NCBI GenBank assembly: GCA_052148715.1
Contig: JBKQHQ010000093.1
Location: 1 to 11,832, forward strand
Length of the DNA: 11,832 bases
Direction: 5' to 3'
Origin: JBKQHQ01 sp052148715
GTDB lineage: Bacteria; Pseudomonadota; Alphaproteobacteria; Rhizobiales; Xanthobacteraceae
Shown here piece by piece: positions 1-6,912 of the stretch (position 1 is the first letter of the stretch; every line of letters begins with the position of its first letter). The notes beneath the pieces were generated by a model, which searched no databases, had not been told where the DNA came from, and saw only the letters and a program-made list of their open reading frames with translations. A program made the position numbers and the translations under genes.

Positions 1-443
1 GCCGCGCCTCGAGCACCTATCGCATGTTCATGACCGAAGCCTATCCGGCGGTCCGCGCCATCATCGAAAAGGTGATCGCCTCAGGCCTCATTTACCTGCC
101 ATCCCATGCTCGCGACTTCAAGAACCCGGACATCGATAAATATCTTGCACGCTACGTGCGCGGCTCGAGCGGCATCGACTATAAGGAGCGCATCAAGACC
201 ATGAAGCTGCTTTGGGATGCGGTCGGCACCGAGTTCGGGGCACGGCATGAGCTCTACGAGATGAATTATTCGGGGAGCCACGAGCTGGTGCGCATCTTCC
301 CACTGCAGCAAGCGCAGGCCTCCGGCGCGCTCAAGGAGATGGAAGCGCTCGCCGAGCAATGCATGGCCGATTATGACGAAGACGGCTGGCGGCACGCCGC
401 CTATCGAGACGGCTCCGACATTTCGGTTCACCGCGAGGAATGA
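1..443 (+). CDS. 4-hydroxyphenylacetate 3-hydroxylase (HpaB) family oxygenase, C-terminal part
   Basis: The reading frame is already open at the left edge (codons from base 3 read R-A-S-S-T-Y-R-M-F-M), so this is the last ~147 residues of a longer gene and the ATG at 24 is internal. The protein matches the C-terminal domain of HpaB-type flavin-dependent monooxygenases. Recognisable pieces are an IASGLIYLPSHARDFKNP segment, a YVRGS loop, and the pattern WDAVGTEFGARHELYE-NYSGSHE, followed by the usual helical tail ending near DYDEDGW. Members of this family are usually about 480-520 residues and use FADH2 supplied by a separate reductase to hydroxylate phenolic rings in the cytoplasm. The exact substrate cannot be told from this fragment, because the flavin and substrate sites lie upstream of the window. 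The family call is firm. The partner reductase is not in view. Confidence 0.85.
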   Translation, partial: RASSTYRMFMTEAYPAVRAIIEKVIASGLIYLPSHARDFKNPDIDKYLARYVRGSSGIDYKERIKTMKLLWDAVGTEFGARHELYEMNYSGSHELVRIFPLQQAQASGALKEMEALAEQCMADYDEDGWRHAAYRDGSDISVHREE

Positions 444-683
444 GGCGATAGGCCGTCATCGCCGGCCTTCTGCCCGAACCCACTTTGCGCTTGCTCGGGC
501 GCCGGAGCGAGGTCCCTCCTGCACCGCCACGCTCACGCAGGACCTAGGGCACGCGATGGCGGGGGGATTCGCTGTTTATTAACGATAGGCATCGGCCATC
601 ATGGCTGGCTTAATTTAATGACAATGAAATTCACAAAGGATGTCCGCCAAAATGCAGCGATAACATCTGCATGGAGGACACAA
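444..683. other. Intergenic region upstream of the Cache/c-di-GMP operon
   Basis: This 240-base gap carries no credible gene. Directly after the hydroxylase stop there is a 6-bp inverted repeat (GGCGAT 444-449, ATCGCC 458-463) without a T tract. Further on is a short perfect dyad, GCCAT-C-ATGGC (595-605), followed by an AT-rich stretch (606-635) that could hold the operon promoter. No -35/-10 pair is convincing enough to mark. Confidence 0.4.
673..677 (+). promoter_or_regulatory. Ribosome binding site that fixes the Cache protein start
   Basis: GGAGG sits 6 bases before the ATG at 684. It selects that start over the in-frame ATG at 618, which has no such site and would put 22 polar residues in front of the signal peptide. 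Confidence 0.8.
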
Positions 684-1139
684 ATGCGGTGCTTCTTCTT
701 CGCCTTGGCGTGCTTATTGACGCTCGCCGCCCGCGAAGCGCGGGCCGCTGAGATTGGGACGCGCGAGGAGGCCATGGCGATGGTCAAACGCGTTCAAGAG
801 AAATTTGCCAAGCAAGGTCCCCAGGCTACATTCGAGGCCATCACCAATTCCACGGAATTTCGCGACCGCGATCTCTATCCCTTCGTCTACGACTTGGACG
901 GGTGGAGCGTGGCGCACGGAGCGAATCCGCAGATGGTCGGCAAGCTTTGGATCTCCACCAAGGATCAGGATGGTAACTATTTGATTAAAGAGATGCTTGC
1001 AATGACTAGCGATCCGGGGAGCGGTTGGGTCGATTACAAATGGCCCAATCCGTTGACGCATAAGATCCAAGACAAGTCCGCCTACGTGGAAAAACTTGGC
1101 GACCGCTATTTCGTAGGCGTGGGGATCTACAAGCCGTAA
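684..1139 (+). CDS. Secreted single-Cache (sCache_2) domain protein
   Basis: This 151-residue protein has a cleavable signal peptide (residues 1-22: a hydrophobic FFFALACLLTLAA core, then an A-R-A-A cleavage site). The rest is one Cache sensor domain and nothing else. The sCache_2 family signature is clear: RDLYPFVYDLDG (about 62-73), AHGANP (77-82), a GNYLIKEM segment, and GWVDYKWPNP (114-123), with the usual end GVGIYKP. In most proteins this domain forms the periplasmic part of chemoreceptors or histidine kinases and binds small organic acids or similar ligands. Here it stands alone, with no transmembrane or output domain. It lies 34 bases upstream of a membrane c-di-GMP enzyme on the same strand, so it probably serves as a soluble periplasmic ligand sensor for that neighbour. 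That partnership is inferred from gene order only, and the ligand is unknown. Confidence 0.88.
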   Translation: MRCFFFALACLLTLAAREARAAEIGTREEAMAMVKRVQEKFAKQGPQATFEAITNSTEFRDRDLYPFVYDLDGWSVAHGANPQMVGKLWISTKDQDGNYLIKEMLAMTSDPGSGWVDYKWPNPLTHKIQDKSAYVEKLGDRYFVGVGIYKP

Positions 1140-1173
1140 CGCATCGTCCGCTTCGGCAACGCAGTGTTCGTCG

Positions 1174-3672
1174 ATGATCCGCCTGCTTCGCAATGTCCGT
1201 GTCGACATCAAGATCTTCGCCGCGTCCGCGCTGCTGCTGATCTGCATGGCGGCGTTGGGGTCGCAGGCTTTCCTATTTTTGAACGCGCTCAACTCGGATC
1301 TCACGTCGCTCTCCGATAGCCGGCTGCCGAAGCAACGGCAGGTCCTGGAAATCACCCGACTCGCGATCGACACGCACATGGAGGTGTTCCGCTACGTTGC
1401 CTGGGCGAGCACAGGCGTCAACGCGAAGGCATTGAGCTCGCTGAGTGGGCAGATACGTAGCGACACCATCCGCGTCGCCAACGGCCTCGGCACCTTGGCC
1501 GCCCGAGCGGACCTGTCGGAACGCGAGCGGCGCGGCCTCGGCGACGTGGCCTCGAAATGGCAGCGATACGCGACCGCAGCAGCCGATACCGTAGAGATCG
1601 GCACGAATGATCCGGCGCTCGGTACGGTCATGCTCGGCGGCACCGACGACGAATATGCGAAAGTTGCCGGCGACCTCGAAACCCTGGCTTCGCAGTTCAC
1701 CGAACAAACACGAACCAGCGCTCACGATCTATTGAGCCAAGCCCGGGTCAATCAGGATATCATCGCTTGGGGTGGAATTTTCGCCGTTCTCCTCGGCCTA
1801 GGCCTTACGCTGATCGTGACACGCTCGATCGCCGCCCCCATCGGCACCATCACCAAGGCGATGCGGGCCCTTTCGTCCGGCGACGAGGATGTTGATCTGC
1901 AGTTGACGGACCGGCGCGATGAGATCGGCCAGATGTGGAGCGCTATCAAGGTATTTCGCGACAAGCTCGAATTGGACAATCAATTGCTGGCAACGCGCGA
2001 AAAAGAGCTGACGACGCAAAATATACGGTTCGACGCCGCGTTGAACAATATGACGCACGGTCTGGCAATGTACGACAAGGACAACCGATTGACGGTGGCC
2101 AACCGGCGCTATGTCGAGATGTACCGGCTATCGCCAGAGAGCACCAAGGCGGGCTGCACACTGCGCGAGGTGCTGCAGGCGCGCGCCGCCGCCGGCACAT
2201 ATGGCGGAAACCTCGACCAGTACGTAGGACGCAAGTTTGTTGAGGGAACGGTGGAGCGCAAGACCACCGAGATTCCGGATGGCCGCACGATCACCATCGT
2301 CAACTGCTGGATGGCCGACGGCGGTTGGGTGTCAACGCATCAGGACATCACCGAACAGCGCCAGAGCGAAGAGCGCATCGCCCATATGGCCCGCCACGAT
2401 GCCTTGACCGGGCTGCCCAATCGACTTCTGTTCCGGGAGCAGATGGAGCAGGCGCTCGCGCGAGTAAGTGATGACGAGCGGTTGGCGGTGCTGAGCGTCG
2501 ACCTCGATTGCTTCAAGGAAGTCAACGACACGCTCGGGCACCCCGCGGGAGATCGATTGCTGCAAGAGGTCGCCATTCGACTGCGCCATAGCGTCGGCGA
2601 AGGTGACACCGTGGCGCGGTTGGGCGGCGATGAATTCGCCGTGGTCCACCTCGGCGCCAACCGTCCCGAGGACGTGCTAACACTCGCCGACCGGATCGTG
2701 CAGTTGCTCAGCGATCCATTCGAAATTGACGGGCACGAGATCAGTGTCGGGACAAGCGTCGGCATCGCGATGGCGCCGACCGACGGCGATTGCGCCGACG
2801 AATTGCTCAAGCACGCCGACATCGCCTTGTACCGCGCGAAGGCCGATGGCCGGCGCACGTATCGATTTTTTGAGCCGGCGATGAACGCACAACTGCAGGC
2901 CCGCCATAGCCTCGAGGCGGAATTACGCAACGCCCTCGCGCGAGGCGAGTTTGAGCTCCACTATCAACCCGTCGTCAGCGTCGTGAGCAATCAGGTCGTC
3001 GGGTTTGAGGCGCTGATCCGCTGGAACCACCCGGAAAGAGGCCTCGTCTTGCCGGGAAACTTCATCCCGCTGGCTGAGGAAACCGGCCTTATCAATGCAA
3101 TTGGTGCATGGGTCCTGCGCCAGGCCTGCGCGGAAGCGGCCAAATGGCCGCGTCATATTTCCATGGCGGTCAATCTGTCGGTCGTGCAACTCAAGAATCG
3201 GGCCTTGATCCACAATGTATTGCAGGCCCTGGCGAACTCCCAATTGGAGGCGAAGCGACTTGAGCTCGAGATTACCGAATCCGTTCTGTGGCACGATAAC
3301 GAGATGACCCTCGAAGCTTTGCATCAGTTGCGCGCGCTCGGGGTGCGCATCGCCATGGATGATTTCGGAACCGGCTATTCCAGCTTGAGTTATTTGCGCA
3401 GCTTCCCGTTCGACAAGATCAAGATCGATCGCTCCTTCGTTCGAGATATCGCCAGCCGATCGGACTGCGCGGCGATCGTTCGCGCGGTTGCCAATCTTGG
3501 TCACACTCTCGGCATGGTCACCACCGCCGAGGGGGTTGAGACCGAAGAGCAGTTGGCGCACGTCAAGAACGAAGGATGCGGCGAAGTGCAAGGCTATTTG
3601 TTCAGCAAACCGCTTCCGGCCAAGGATTTGGCCTCGATCGTATCGGTTCTTGAACAGAGGTTAGCCGCCTGA
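1174..3672 (+). CDS. Membrane bifunctional diguanylate cyclase/phosphodiesterase (HAMP-PAS-GGDEF-EAL)
   Basis: An 832-residue inner-membrane signalling enzyme that should make or break cyclic di-GMP. Order: TM1 (about 12-34), a helical periplasmic domain resembling a four-helix-bundle sensor (35-195), TM2 (196-216), HAMP (217-270), PAS (about 284-398), GGDEF (about 405-563) and EAL (about 575-822). The cyclase motif is intact (GGDEF 484-488). The inhibitory RxxD site just upstream is not: the arginine position is glycine (GEGD, 475-478). The EAL domain keeps the metal and catalytic residues expected of an active phosphodiesterase: E612 of EAL, N667, E699, D729-D730 of DDFGTGYSSL, K750, E786 and E789 of AEGVE, and Q806. 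Both activities are therefore possible, and net direction cannot be read from sequence. No good ribosome site precedes the ATG, so translation may be coupled to the Cache gene 34 bases upstream, its likely operon partner. Confidence 0.93.
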   Translation: MIRLLRNVRVDIKIFAASALLLICMAALGSQAFLFLNALNSDLTSLSDSRLPKQRQVLEITRLAIDTHMEVFRYVAWASTGVNAKALSSLSGQIRSDTIRVANGLGTLAARADLSERERRGLGDVASKWQRYATAAADTVEIGTNDPALGTVMLGGTDDEYAKVAGDLETLASQFTEQTRTSAHDLLSQARVNQDIIAWGGIFAVLLGLGLTLIVTRSIAAPIGTITKAMRALSSGDEDVDLQLTDRRDEIGQMWSAIKVFRDKLELDNQLLATREKELTTQNIRFDAALNNMTHGLAMYDKDNRLTVANRRYVEMYRLSPESTKAGCTLREVLQARAAAGTYGGNLDQYVGRKFVEGTVERKTTEIPDGRTITIVNCWMADGGWVSTHQDITEQRQSEERIAHMARHDALTGLPNRLLFREQMEQALARVSDDERLAVLSVDLDCFKEVNDTLGHPAGDRLLQEVAIRLRHSVGEGDTVARLGGDEFAVVHLGANRPEDVLTLADRIVQLLSDPFEIDGHEISVGTSVGIAMAPTDGDCADELLKHADIALYRAKADGRRTYRFFEPAMNAQLQARHSLEAELRNALARGEFELHYQPVVSVVSNQVVGFEALIRWNHPERGLVLPGNFIPLAEETGLINAIGAWVLRQACAEAAKWPRHISMAVNLSVVQLKNRALIHNVLQALANSQLEAKRLELEITESVLWHDNEMTLEALHQLRALGVRIAMDDFGTGYSSLSYLRSFPFDKIKIDRSFVRDIASRSDCAAIVRAVANLGHTLGMVTTAEGVETEEQLAHVKNEGCGEVQGYLFSKPLPAKDLASIVSVLEQRLAA

Positions 3673-3727
3673 CCCCGACCCGGGTGCCCCCACACCGCGC
3701 CCGGCGAGGACGCGCGCAGGTCGTTCG

Positions 3728-4258
3728 TCAGCTGGGCAGCATCCGGTGAATGATACGGTCGCGGTAGATGAACAAATGCGCGAGCGCTGCCGCAACGTGA
3801 AGGCCGATGACGACGAGCAGCGCCCATTCCATCGTCTCATGCAAGCTTCCGAGAGTGCGTGCGATCGGCGCGCCTTGCGCCGTCAGCATCGGTAACGGCA
3901 GCACGAAGAACAACGAGATCGACCAGCCCCGTTGCGACGCGAAAAACCAGCCGGTCAATGTCGTCGCGAGCACGAGGGCGTAAAGCAGCCAGTGCACGCC
4001 CTCCGAGCCGAGGCGCTGCCACGTTGCAAGCGAGCTTTCGGGCGCGACCGGATGGGTGAGCCGCCAGAAAAAGCGCAGCACGATGAGCGCCAGGATACAG
4101 ATCCCGATAGAGATGTGAAACGTCATGGCGTCGCCCGGCTGCATGCCGCGATGGATGTCCGGCATCAACCACCCGATCGGGTATTGCACGAGGAGCAGCA
4201 GGACGATCAGCCAGTGAAAGATCTTGGCGGTTGTTCCATAGTGAAGCTGCTTCGTCAT
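3728..4258 (-). CDS. Cytochrome b561 family membrane protein
   Basis: A 176-residue protein with four membrane helices (about 14-33, 46-64, 88-107 and 145-164), the size and layout of bacterial cytochrome b561 (CybB-like). The family binds two b hemes and passes electrons between the quinone pool and a periplasmic or membrane partner. Candidate heme-ligand histidines are H15 (IFHW), H48 (MTFH), H140 (SLHE) and H154 (GLHVAAAL). The start at 4258 gives the family-like opening M-T-K-Q-L-H-Y-G and has a GGAG ribosome site 4 bases upstream. The upstream in-frame ATG at 4321 would add 21 charged residues and was rejected. The gene converges on the GGDEF-EAL gene and stands alone on its strand, 237 bases downstream of marR. 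No partner protein is visible, so its physiological role is open. Confidence 0.9.
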   Translation of the reverse strand: MTKQLHYGTTAKIFHWLIVLLLLVQYPIGWLMPDIHRGMQPGDAMTFHISIGICILALIVLRFFWRLTHPVAPESSLATWQRLGSEGVHWLLYALVLATTLTGWFFASQRGWSISLFFVLPLPMLTAQGAPIARTLGSLHETMEWALLVVIGLHVAAALAHLFIYRDRIIHRMLPS

Positions 4259-4495
4259 GGTACTCCGTTGAGGGGGATACTGTGCTCGCTTCCGTATGCG
4301 GCGGTCCAGATCAGGCCGCATGACTTAGAGTTTGCCAAATGATGGCGAAGATCGACAGCGTCGCCCCCGTTTGGCAACTAGCACGCAGGCTCGCTATGGT
4401 CCATCGATCTGAGAAGCGATCAATGCTTGCGTGTTGGCGCACGATCTGCGAGACGGCGTACACCGCAAGAAGATCCCACGAGCGCATTGTTTCGT
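4259..4495. other. Intergenic region between marR and the cytochrome b561 gene
   Basis: This 237-base gap has no supported gene. It contains a separated inverted repeat, TTGCCAAA (4332-4339) and TTTGGCAA (4370-4377), with 30 bases between the arms and about 75 bases upstream of the b561 start. It could be a regulator-binding dyad for b561, but nothing else supports that. Confidence 0.35.
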
Positions 4496-4984
4496 TCAGG
4501 CACTGCGGAGGGCCCCCCCGTCTCCGCCGTCAAGTTTTTGCGCGGCTTCGGCCAGCCGCTGCGCAAGCCGGTAATCAAGAACCCCGACCAGCACCGCATG
4601 TGCTTGCCGCCACACGGGAATTGCCGCCTCTAGGCGCCGCGCGCCCTGCTCGGTGAGCCAAACGGCGCGCCGGCGCAGATCGCTTTCCACGATCGTGATC
4701 TCGACGAGCCCCGCCTTCTCCAGACCGCGAAGGTTGCGTGAGAGGGTCGATTGATCAAGGCCGGTCCGCTCCGCAAGCCCCCCGAGCGTGTCGTCCTTGG
4801 CGGCCGCCACCTGCGCCATCAGCCCAAACTGGGCGATGCTGAGGCCAGAGGCTTCCATCCGTTGGTCGAGGAAGTGGGTGATCCGGCGCGCCGCGAGCCG
4901 GCTGTTGCAGCCGGCGCAGACCGCCGCGGCTTCTCGCGCATCGGCGACGAGCGTCTTTTTCGGGGATTGCGTTCGCTTGGGCAT
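4496..4984 (-). CDS. MarR family transcriptional regulator
   Basis: A 162-residue winged-helix repressor-type protein. The DNA-binding part runs from about LSIAQFGLMAQV through GGLAERTGLDQSTLSRNLRGLEKAGLVE, where DQSTLSRNLRGLEK is the recognition helix. The wing ESDLRRRAVWLTEQG carries the family D-x-R-x-R pattern. Flanking helices would form the dimer interface. Near the N-terminus a C23-x-x-C26 pair (VCAGCNS) could act as a thiol sensor, which is inference. I chose the ATG at 4984 over the one at 5002 because the same start context (TATG six bases from a palindrome) recurs at the ECF sigma gene. MarR proteins usually repress adjacent divergent genes and release DNA on binding phenolic or aromatic ligands or acyl-CoA thioesters. 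The divergent thioesterase at 5031 and the palindrome between them fit that pattern. The ligand is unknown. Confidence 0.9.
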   Translation of the reverse strand: MPKRTQSPKKTLVADAREAAAVCAGCNSRLAARRITHFLDQRMEASGLSIAQFGLMAQVAAAKDDTLGGLAERTGLDQSTLSRNLRGLEKAGLVEITIVESDLRRRAVWLTEQGARRLEAAIPVWRQAHAVLVGVLDYRLAQRLAEAAQKLDGGDGGALRSA

Positions 4985-5017
4985 AGTTTTATGTATATAC
5001 ATATTTTGCTAATGCAA
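4982..5017. promoter_or_regulatory. Probable MarR operator and overlapping promoters, copy 1
   Basis: A perfect 12-bp palindrome, ATGTATATACAT (4991-5002), lies 6 bases before the marR start codon, flanked by ATTTTGC and then ATGCAA (5012-5017). Read on the minus strand, TATACA followed by 7 bases and then the ATG looks like a -10 box giving a leaderless or nearly leaderless marR message. The same DNA lies 14-40 bases upstream of the thioesterase GTG at 5031, so a bound protein could block both genes. A near-identical copy is at 7546-7585. Confidence 0.7.
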
Positions 5018-5030
5018 GAAAGGGAAAGGC

Positions 5031-5516
5031 GTGACGGAAGCCGCAGCCTATGCCTATGGCATCGCGAGACCGGCCGACATCGCCGACAAAACCGGCAAGG
5101 AGATTCTGCAGGCGATCGTCGACGGCCGTCTGCCGCAGGCGTTGATCTCGCAGACGCTGACCTTCTGGATCGTCGCGGTCGGCGATGGCTTCGCCGCCTT
5201 CGAGGGCGAGACTGGGCCGCACCTGCTCAATCCGATGGGGGGCGTGCACGGCGGCTGGGCGCTCACTTTGATCGACAGCGTCGCTGCCTGCGCCGGCCAT
5301 TCCCTCCTTCCGGCGGGCGTCGGCTACGCAACCATCGAAACCAAGGGCAACTTCTCGCGGCCGATAAGCAAGGACACGGGCCGGGTCCGAGCCGAAGGCC
5401 GCGCGGTGGCGCAGGGCCGCCAGATCATATCGTCGGAGGCGCGGGTGCTCGGGCCCGACGGGCGCGTGTTGGCGCATGGCACCTCGACGATCATGGTGCT
5501 AGGCGGGAAGAGTTGA
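5031..5516 (+). CDS. PaaI-like hotdog-fold acyl-CoA thioesterase
   Basis: A 161-residue hotdog thioesterase of the PaaI/acyl-CoA thioesterase type, predicted to be cytoplasmic and to hydrolyse an acyl- or aryl-CoA to free acid plus CoA. The hallmark active-site stretch is N-P-M-G-G-V-H-G-G-W (67-76) with D82 on the following helix. Family-like strands follow (ATIETKGNFSRPI, GRVRAEGRAVAQGRQIISSEARV). It starts at a GTG, with purine-rich AAGAAAGGGAAAGG just upstream serving as ribosome site; no nearby in-frame ATG keeps the fold whole. It is divergent from marR with 46 bases between start codons, and 64 bases upstream of the hydrolase gene on the same strand, so a two-gene transcription unit under MarR control is likely. 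PaaI-type enzymes often rescue CoA trapped in dead-end aromatic-CoA intermediates; that role here is inferred. Confidence 0.88.
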   Translation: MTEAAAYAYGIARPADIADKTGKEILQAIVDGRLPQALISQTLTFWIVAVGDGFAAFEGETGPHLLNPMGGVHGGWALTLIDSVAACAGHSLLPAGVGYATIETKGNFSRPISKDTGRVRAEGRAVAQGRQIISSEARVLGPDGRVLAHGTSTIMVLGGKS

Positions 5517-5580
5517 GCGGTCCTGCTGGTTTGGATAAAGCCCCGGCGACGAGCGCCTGATCGAGCAAGAATTTCATCCG

Positions 5581-6387
5581 ATGCCCATGATCAATGTCGG
5601 CGATGGCAGACGCTTGAGCTACGGCCAGTCCGGCGGCGGCGCCCCCCTGGTTCTCGTGCACGGGTCTCCGGGCGAAGGTCGTGCTTGGTCGCGCGTCACC
5701 AAGCATTTGCAGCAAAGCGCGCTTGTGCTGACACCGGATCTGCCCGGCTATGGCGGCTCCGATCCGCTGGCGCCAGGAACGACGCAGCGGACGCACGCCA
5801 TGGCGGCGGCGGTCGGCGCATTGATCGAGGATTGCGCCGCGCCTGTGTGGCTGTGCGGGCACTCCTACGGCGGCAATGTCGCGCTTCATGCCGCGCTTGC
5901 GCAACGCGAGGAAGTCAGGGGCCTGCTCTTGCTCGAGCCCGTATTCATGCGCGCCCTCGACCTCGCGGGCGAGCACGACGTGCTGCACGAGACGCAGGCG
6001 TTCTTCGATTCCTACACGGACCGCGTCGCGGGCGGCGATTCCGGGGCGGTCAGCATGATGATCGACTTCTGGTTTGGCTCGGGCGCGTTCCCCAAGCTTC
6101 CGCCGCCGGTGCAAGCCTTCCTCGAATCAGCGGCGACGAAGAATGCGGAGGACGTCACAGCGGCCTTCGCGGAGGCCATCACGACGGCGCAACTCGCCTC
6201 GTTCGACCGGCCGGTCGTGATCGCCTGCGGCGACGCGAGTCCCCCGGTTGCGCCGACGATCGCCGCCGCACTCGCCAAACTGTTGCCGCGGGCCGAGCTG
6301 CGCGCCATCCCCGGCGCCACGCACGGCATGCTCGATAGCCATGCGGAGCCCGTGGCAAGGCTCATCGACTATCTGCACGCCGGTTAG
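5581..6387 (+). CDS. Alpha/beta-fold hydrolase
   Basis: A 268-residue alpha/beta hydrolase with no signal peptide. The pieces of the fold are clear: the oxyanion loop HGSPG (27-31), the nucleophile elbow G-H-S-Y-G-G with S95, a candidate acid D218 after strand 7 (VVIACGD), and the histidine H248 in GATHG. The middle region (about 125-190) would form the cap domain. Enzymes of this type cleave esters, lactones or C-C bonds in ring-fission products, and the fold does not tell which. Two starts are possible, ATG 5581 and ATG 5587; neither has a good ribosome site, so the first is used. It follows the thioesterase by 64 bases on the same strand with no visible terminator, which supports co-transcription and a role in the same catabolic step series. 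Confidence 0.88.
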   Translation: MPMINVGDGRRLSYGQSGGGAPLVLVHGSPGEGRAWSRVTKHLQQSALVLTPDLPGYGGSDPLAPGTTQRTHAMAAAVGALIEDCAAPVWLCGHSYGGNVALHAALAQREEVRGLLLLEPVFMRALDLAGEHDVLHETQAFFDSYTDRVAGGDSGAVSMMIDFWFGSGAFPKLPPPVQAFLESAATKNAEDVTAAFAEAITTAQLASFDRPVVIACGDASPPVAPTIAAALAKLLPRAELRAIPGATHGMLDSHAEPVARLIDYLHAG

Positions 6388-6525
6388 GTCGACCGTGGAA
6401 GGCCCTGCACACGACAGCAAGACCTCCCCTGATACCTGCGCAAGGAAATTTCTTTCGGCCGCCCGTAATGCCCGCCTTGGCCGAAACCTATGGACATGTT
6501 CGCCTCCAACCAAAGGAATCGGATC
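6388..6525. other. Gap between hydrolase and EthD-like gene
   Basis: These 138 bases contain no gene I can support. There is an 8-bp palindrome GAAATTTC (6445-6452) but no promoter or terminator that stands out, so whether the EthD-like gene belongs to the upstream unit is undecided. Confidence 0.3.
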
Positions 6526-6837
6526 ATGTCTGTGCAGTTACTGGTCATCTATCCGCCGCCGAAAAATCCCGCGGAATTCGATCGGGCCTATCGCGAAGAA
6601 CATCTGCCCTATGCGGGGCCTCGTCTTGTAGGAGCCACGGGCGTGACGACCAAGCGCGTCCTTGGTGCGCCGGGAGGAAATCCCTTTGCCTATGCGATCT
6701 CCTTCGTCGCTTTTCCCAGCGCCGAGGCTGCCAAGACCTGCGCGCAATCGAAGGGCGGCCAGGAAGCGCTACAGCACGCCGCGTCGATCTCGACGGGCGG
6801 TCCACCCCAATTTCTTCTGATCGACGACGCTCCCTAA
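6526..6837 (+). CDS. EthD-like dimeric alpha/beta-barrel protein
   Basis: A 103-residue protein with the EthD/ferredoxin-like barrel pattern: an opening strand VQLLVIYPPP, then the conserved helix NPAEFDRAYREEHLPYA, then strands TGVTTKRVLG and FAYAISFVAF, and a second helix SAEAAKTCAQSKGGQEALQHAA. The ATG at 6526 is chosen because AAAGGA lies 8 bases upstream; the ATG at 6490 would add 12 polar residues. EthD-like proteins are small homodimers found beside degradative genes. Some are needed for ether or aromatic oxidation, and others act as small monooxygenases or decarboxylase-like enzymes. No specific reaction can be assigned here. It sits 138 bases downstream of the hydrolase and converges on the ECF sigma gene. 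Confidence 0.75.
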   Translation: MSVQLLVIYPPPKNPAEFDRAYREEHLPYAGPRLVGATGVTTKRVLGAPGGNPFAYAISFVAFPSAEAAKTCAQSKGGQEALQHAASISTGGPPQFLLIDDAP

Positions 6838-6912
6838 TGCGGGGGATTCGGCTCTGATAAGAATCGAGGGATCGCGTACAGGCCAATGCGATCCTTCGAT
6901 TCTGGCCGCGGA

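Noticed and set aside
444..463. 6-bp hairpin directly after the hydroxylase stop as a terminator
   Set aside because: Short stem and no following T tract.
714..1379. 221-codon minus-strand open frame across the Cache gene and the GGDEF-EAL start
   Set aside because: Overlaps two supported genes and has no recognisable domain.
2923..3591. Long minus-strand open frame opposite the EAL domain
   Set aside because: Mirrors the codon bias of the well supported EAL coding region and shows no family motifs.
4372..4386. Sigma-54-like TTGGCA...GC spacing (GG-N10-GC)
   Set aside because: The -12 half is ACGC rather than TTGC, and no plus-strand gene follows.
4985..5002. Upstream ATG at 5002 as the marR start
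   Set aside because: It lies within the palindrome, lacks a ribosome site, and the shared start context with the sigma gene favours 4984.
5491..6114. Long minus-strand open frame (207 codons) opposite the hydrolase
   Set aside because: Antisense shadow of a clear alpha/beta hydrolase in GC-rich DNA, with Arg/Ala-rich low-complexity protein and no ribosome site.
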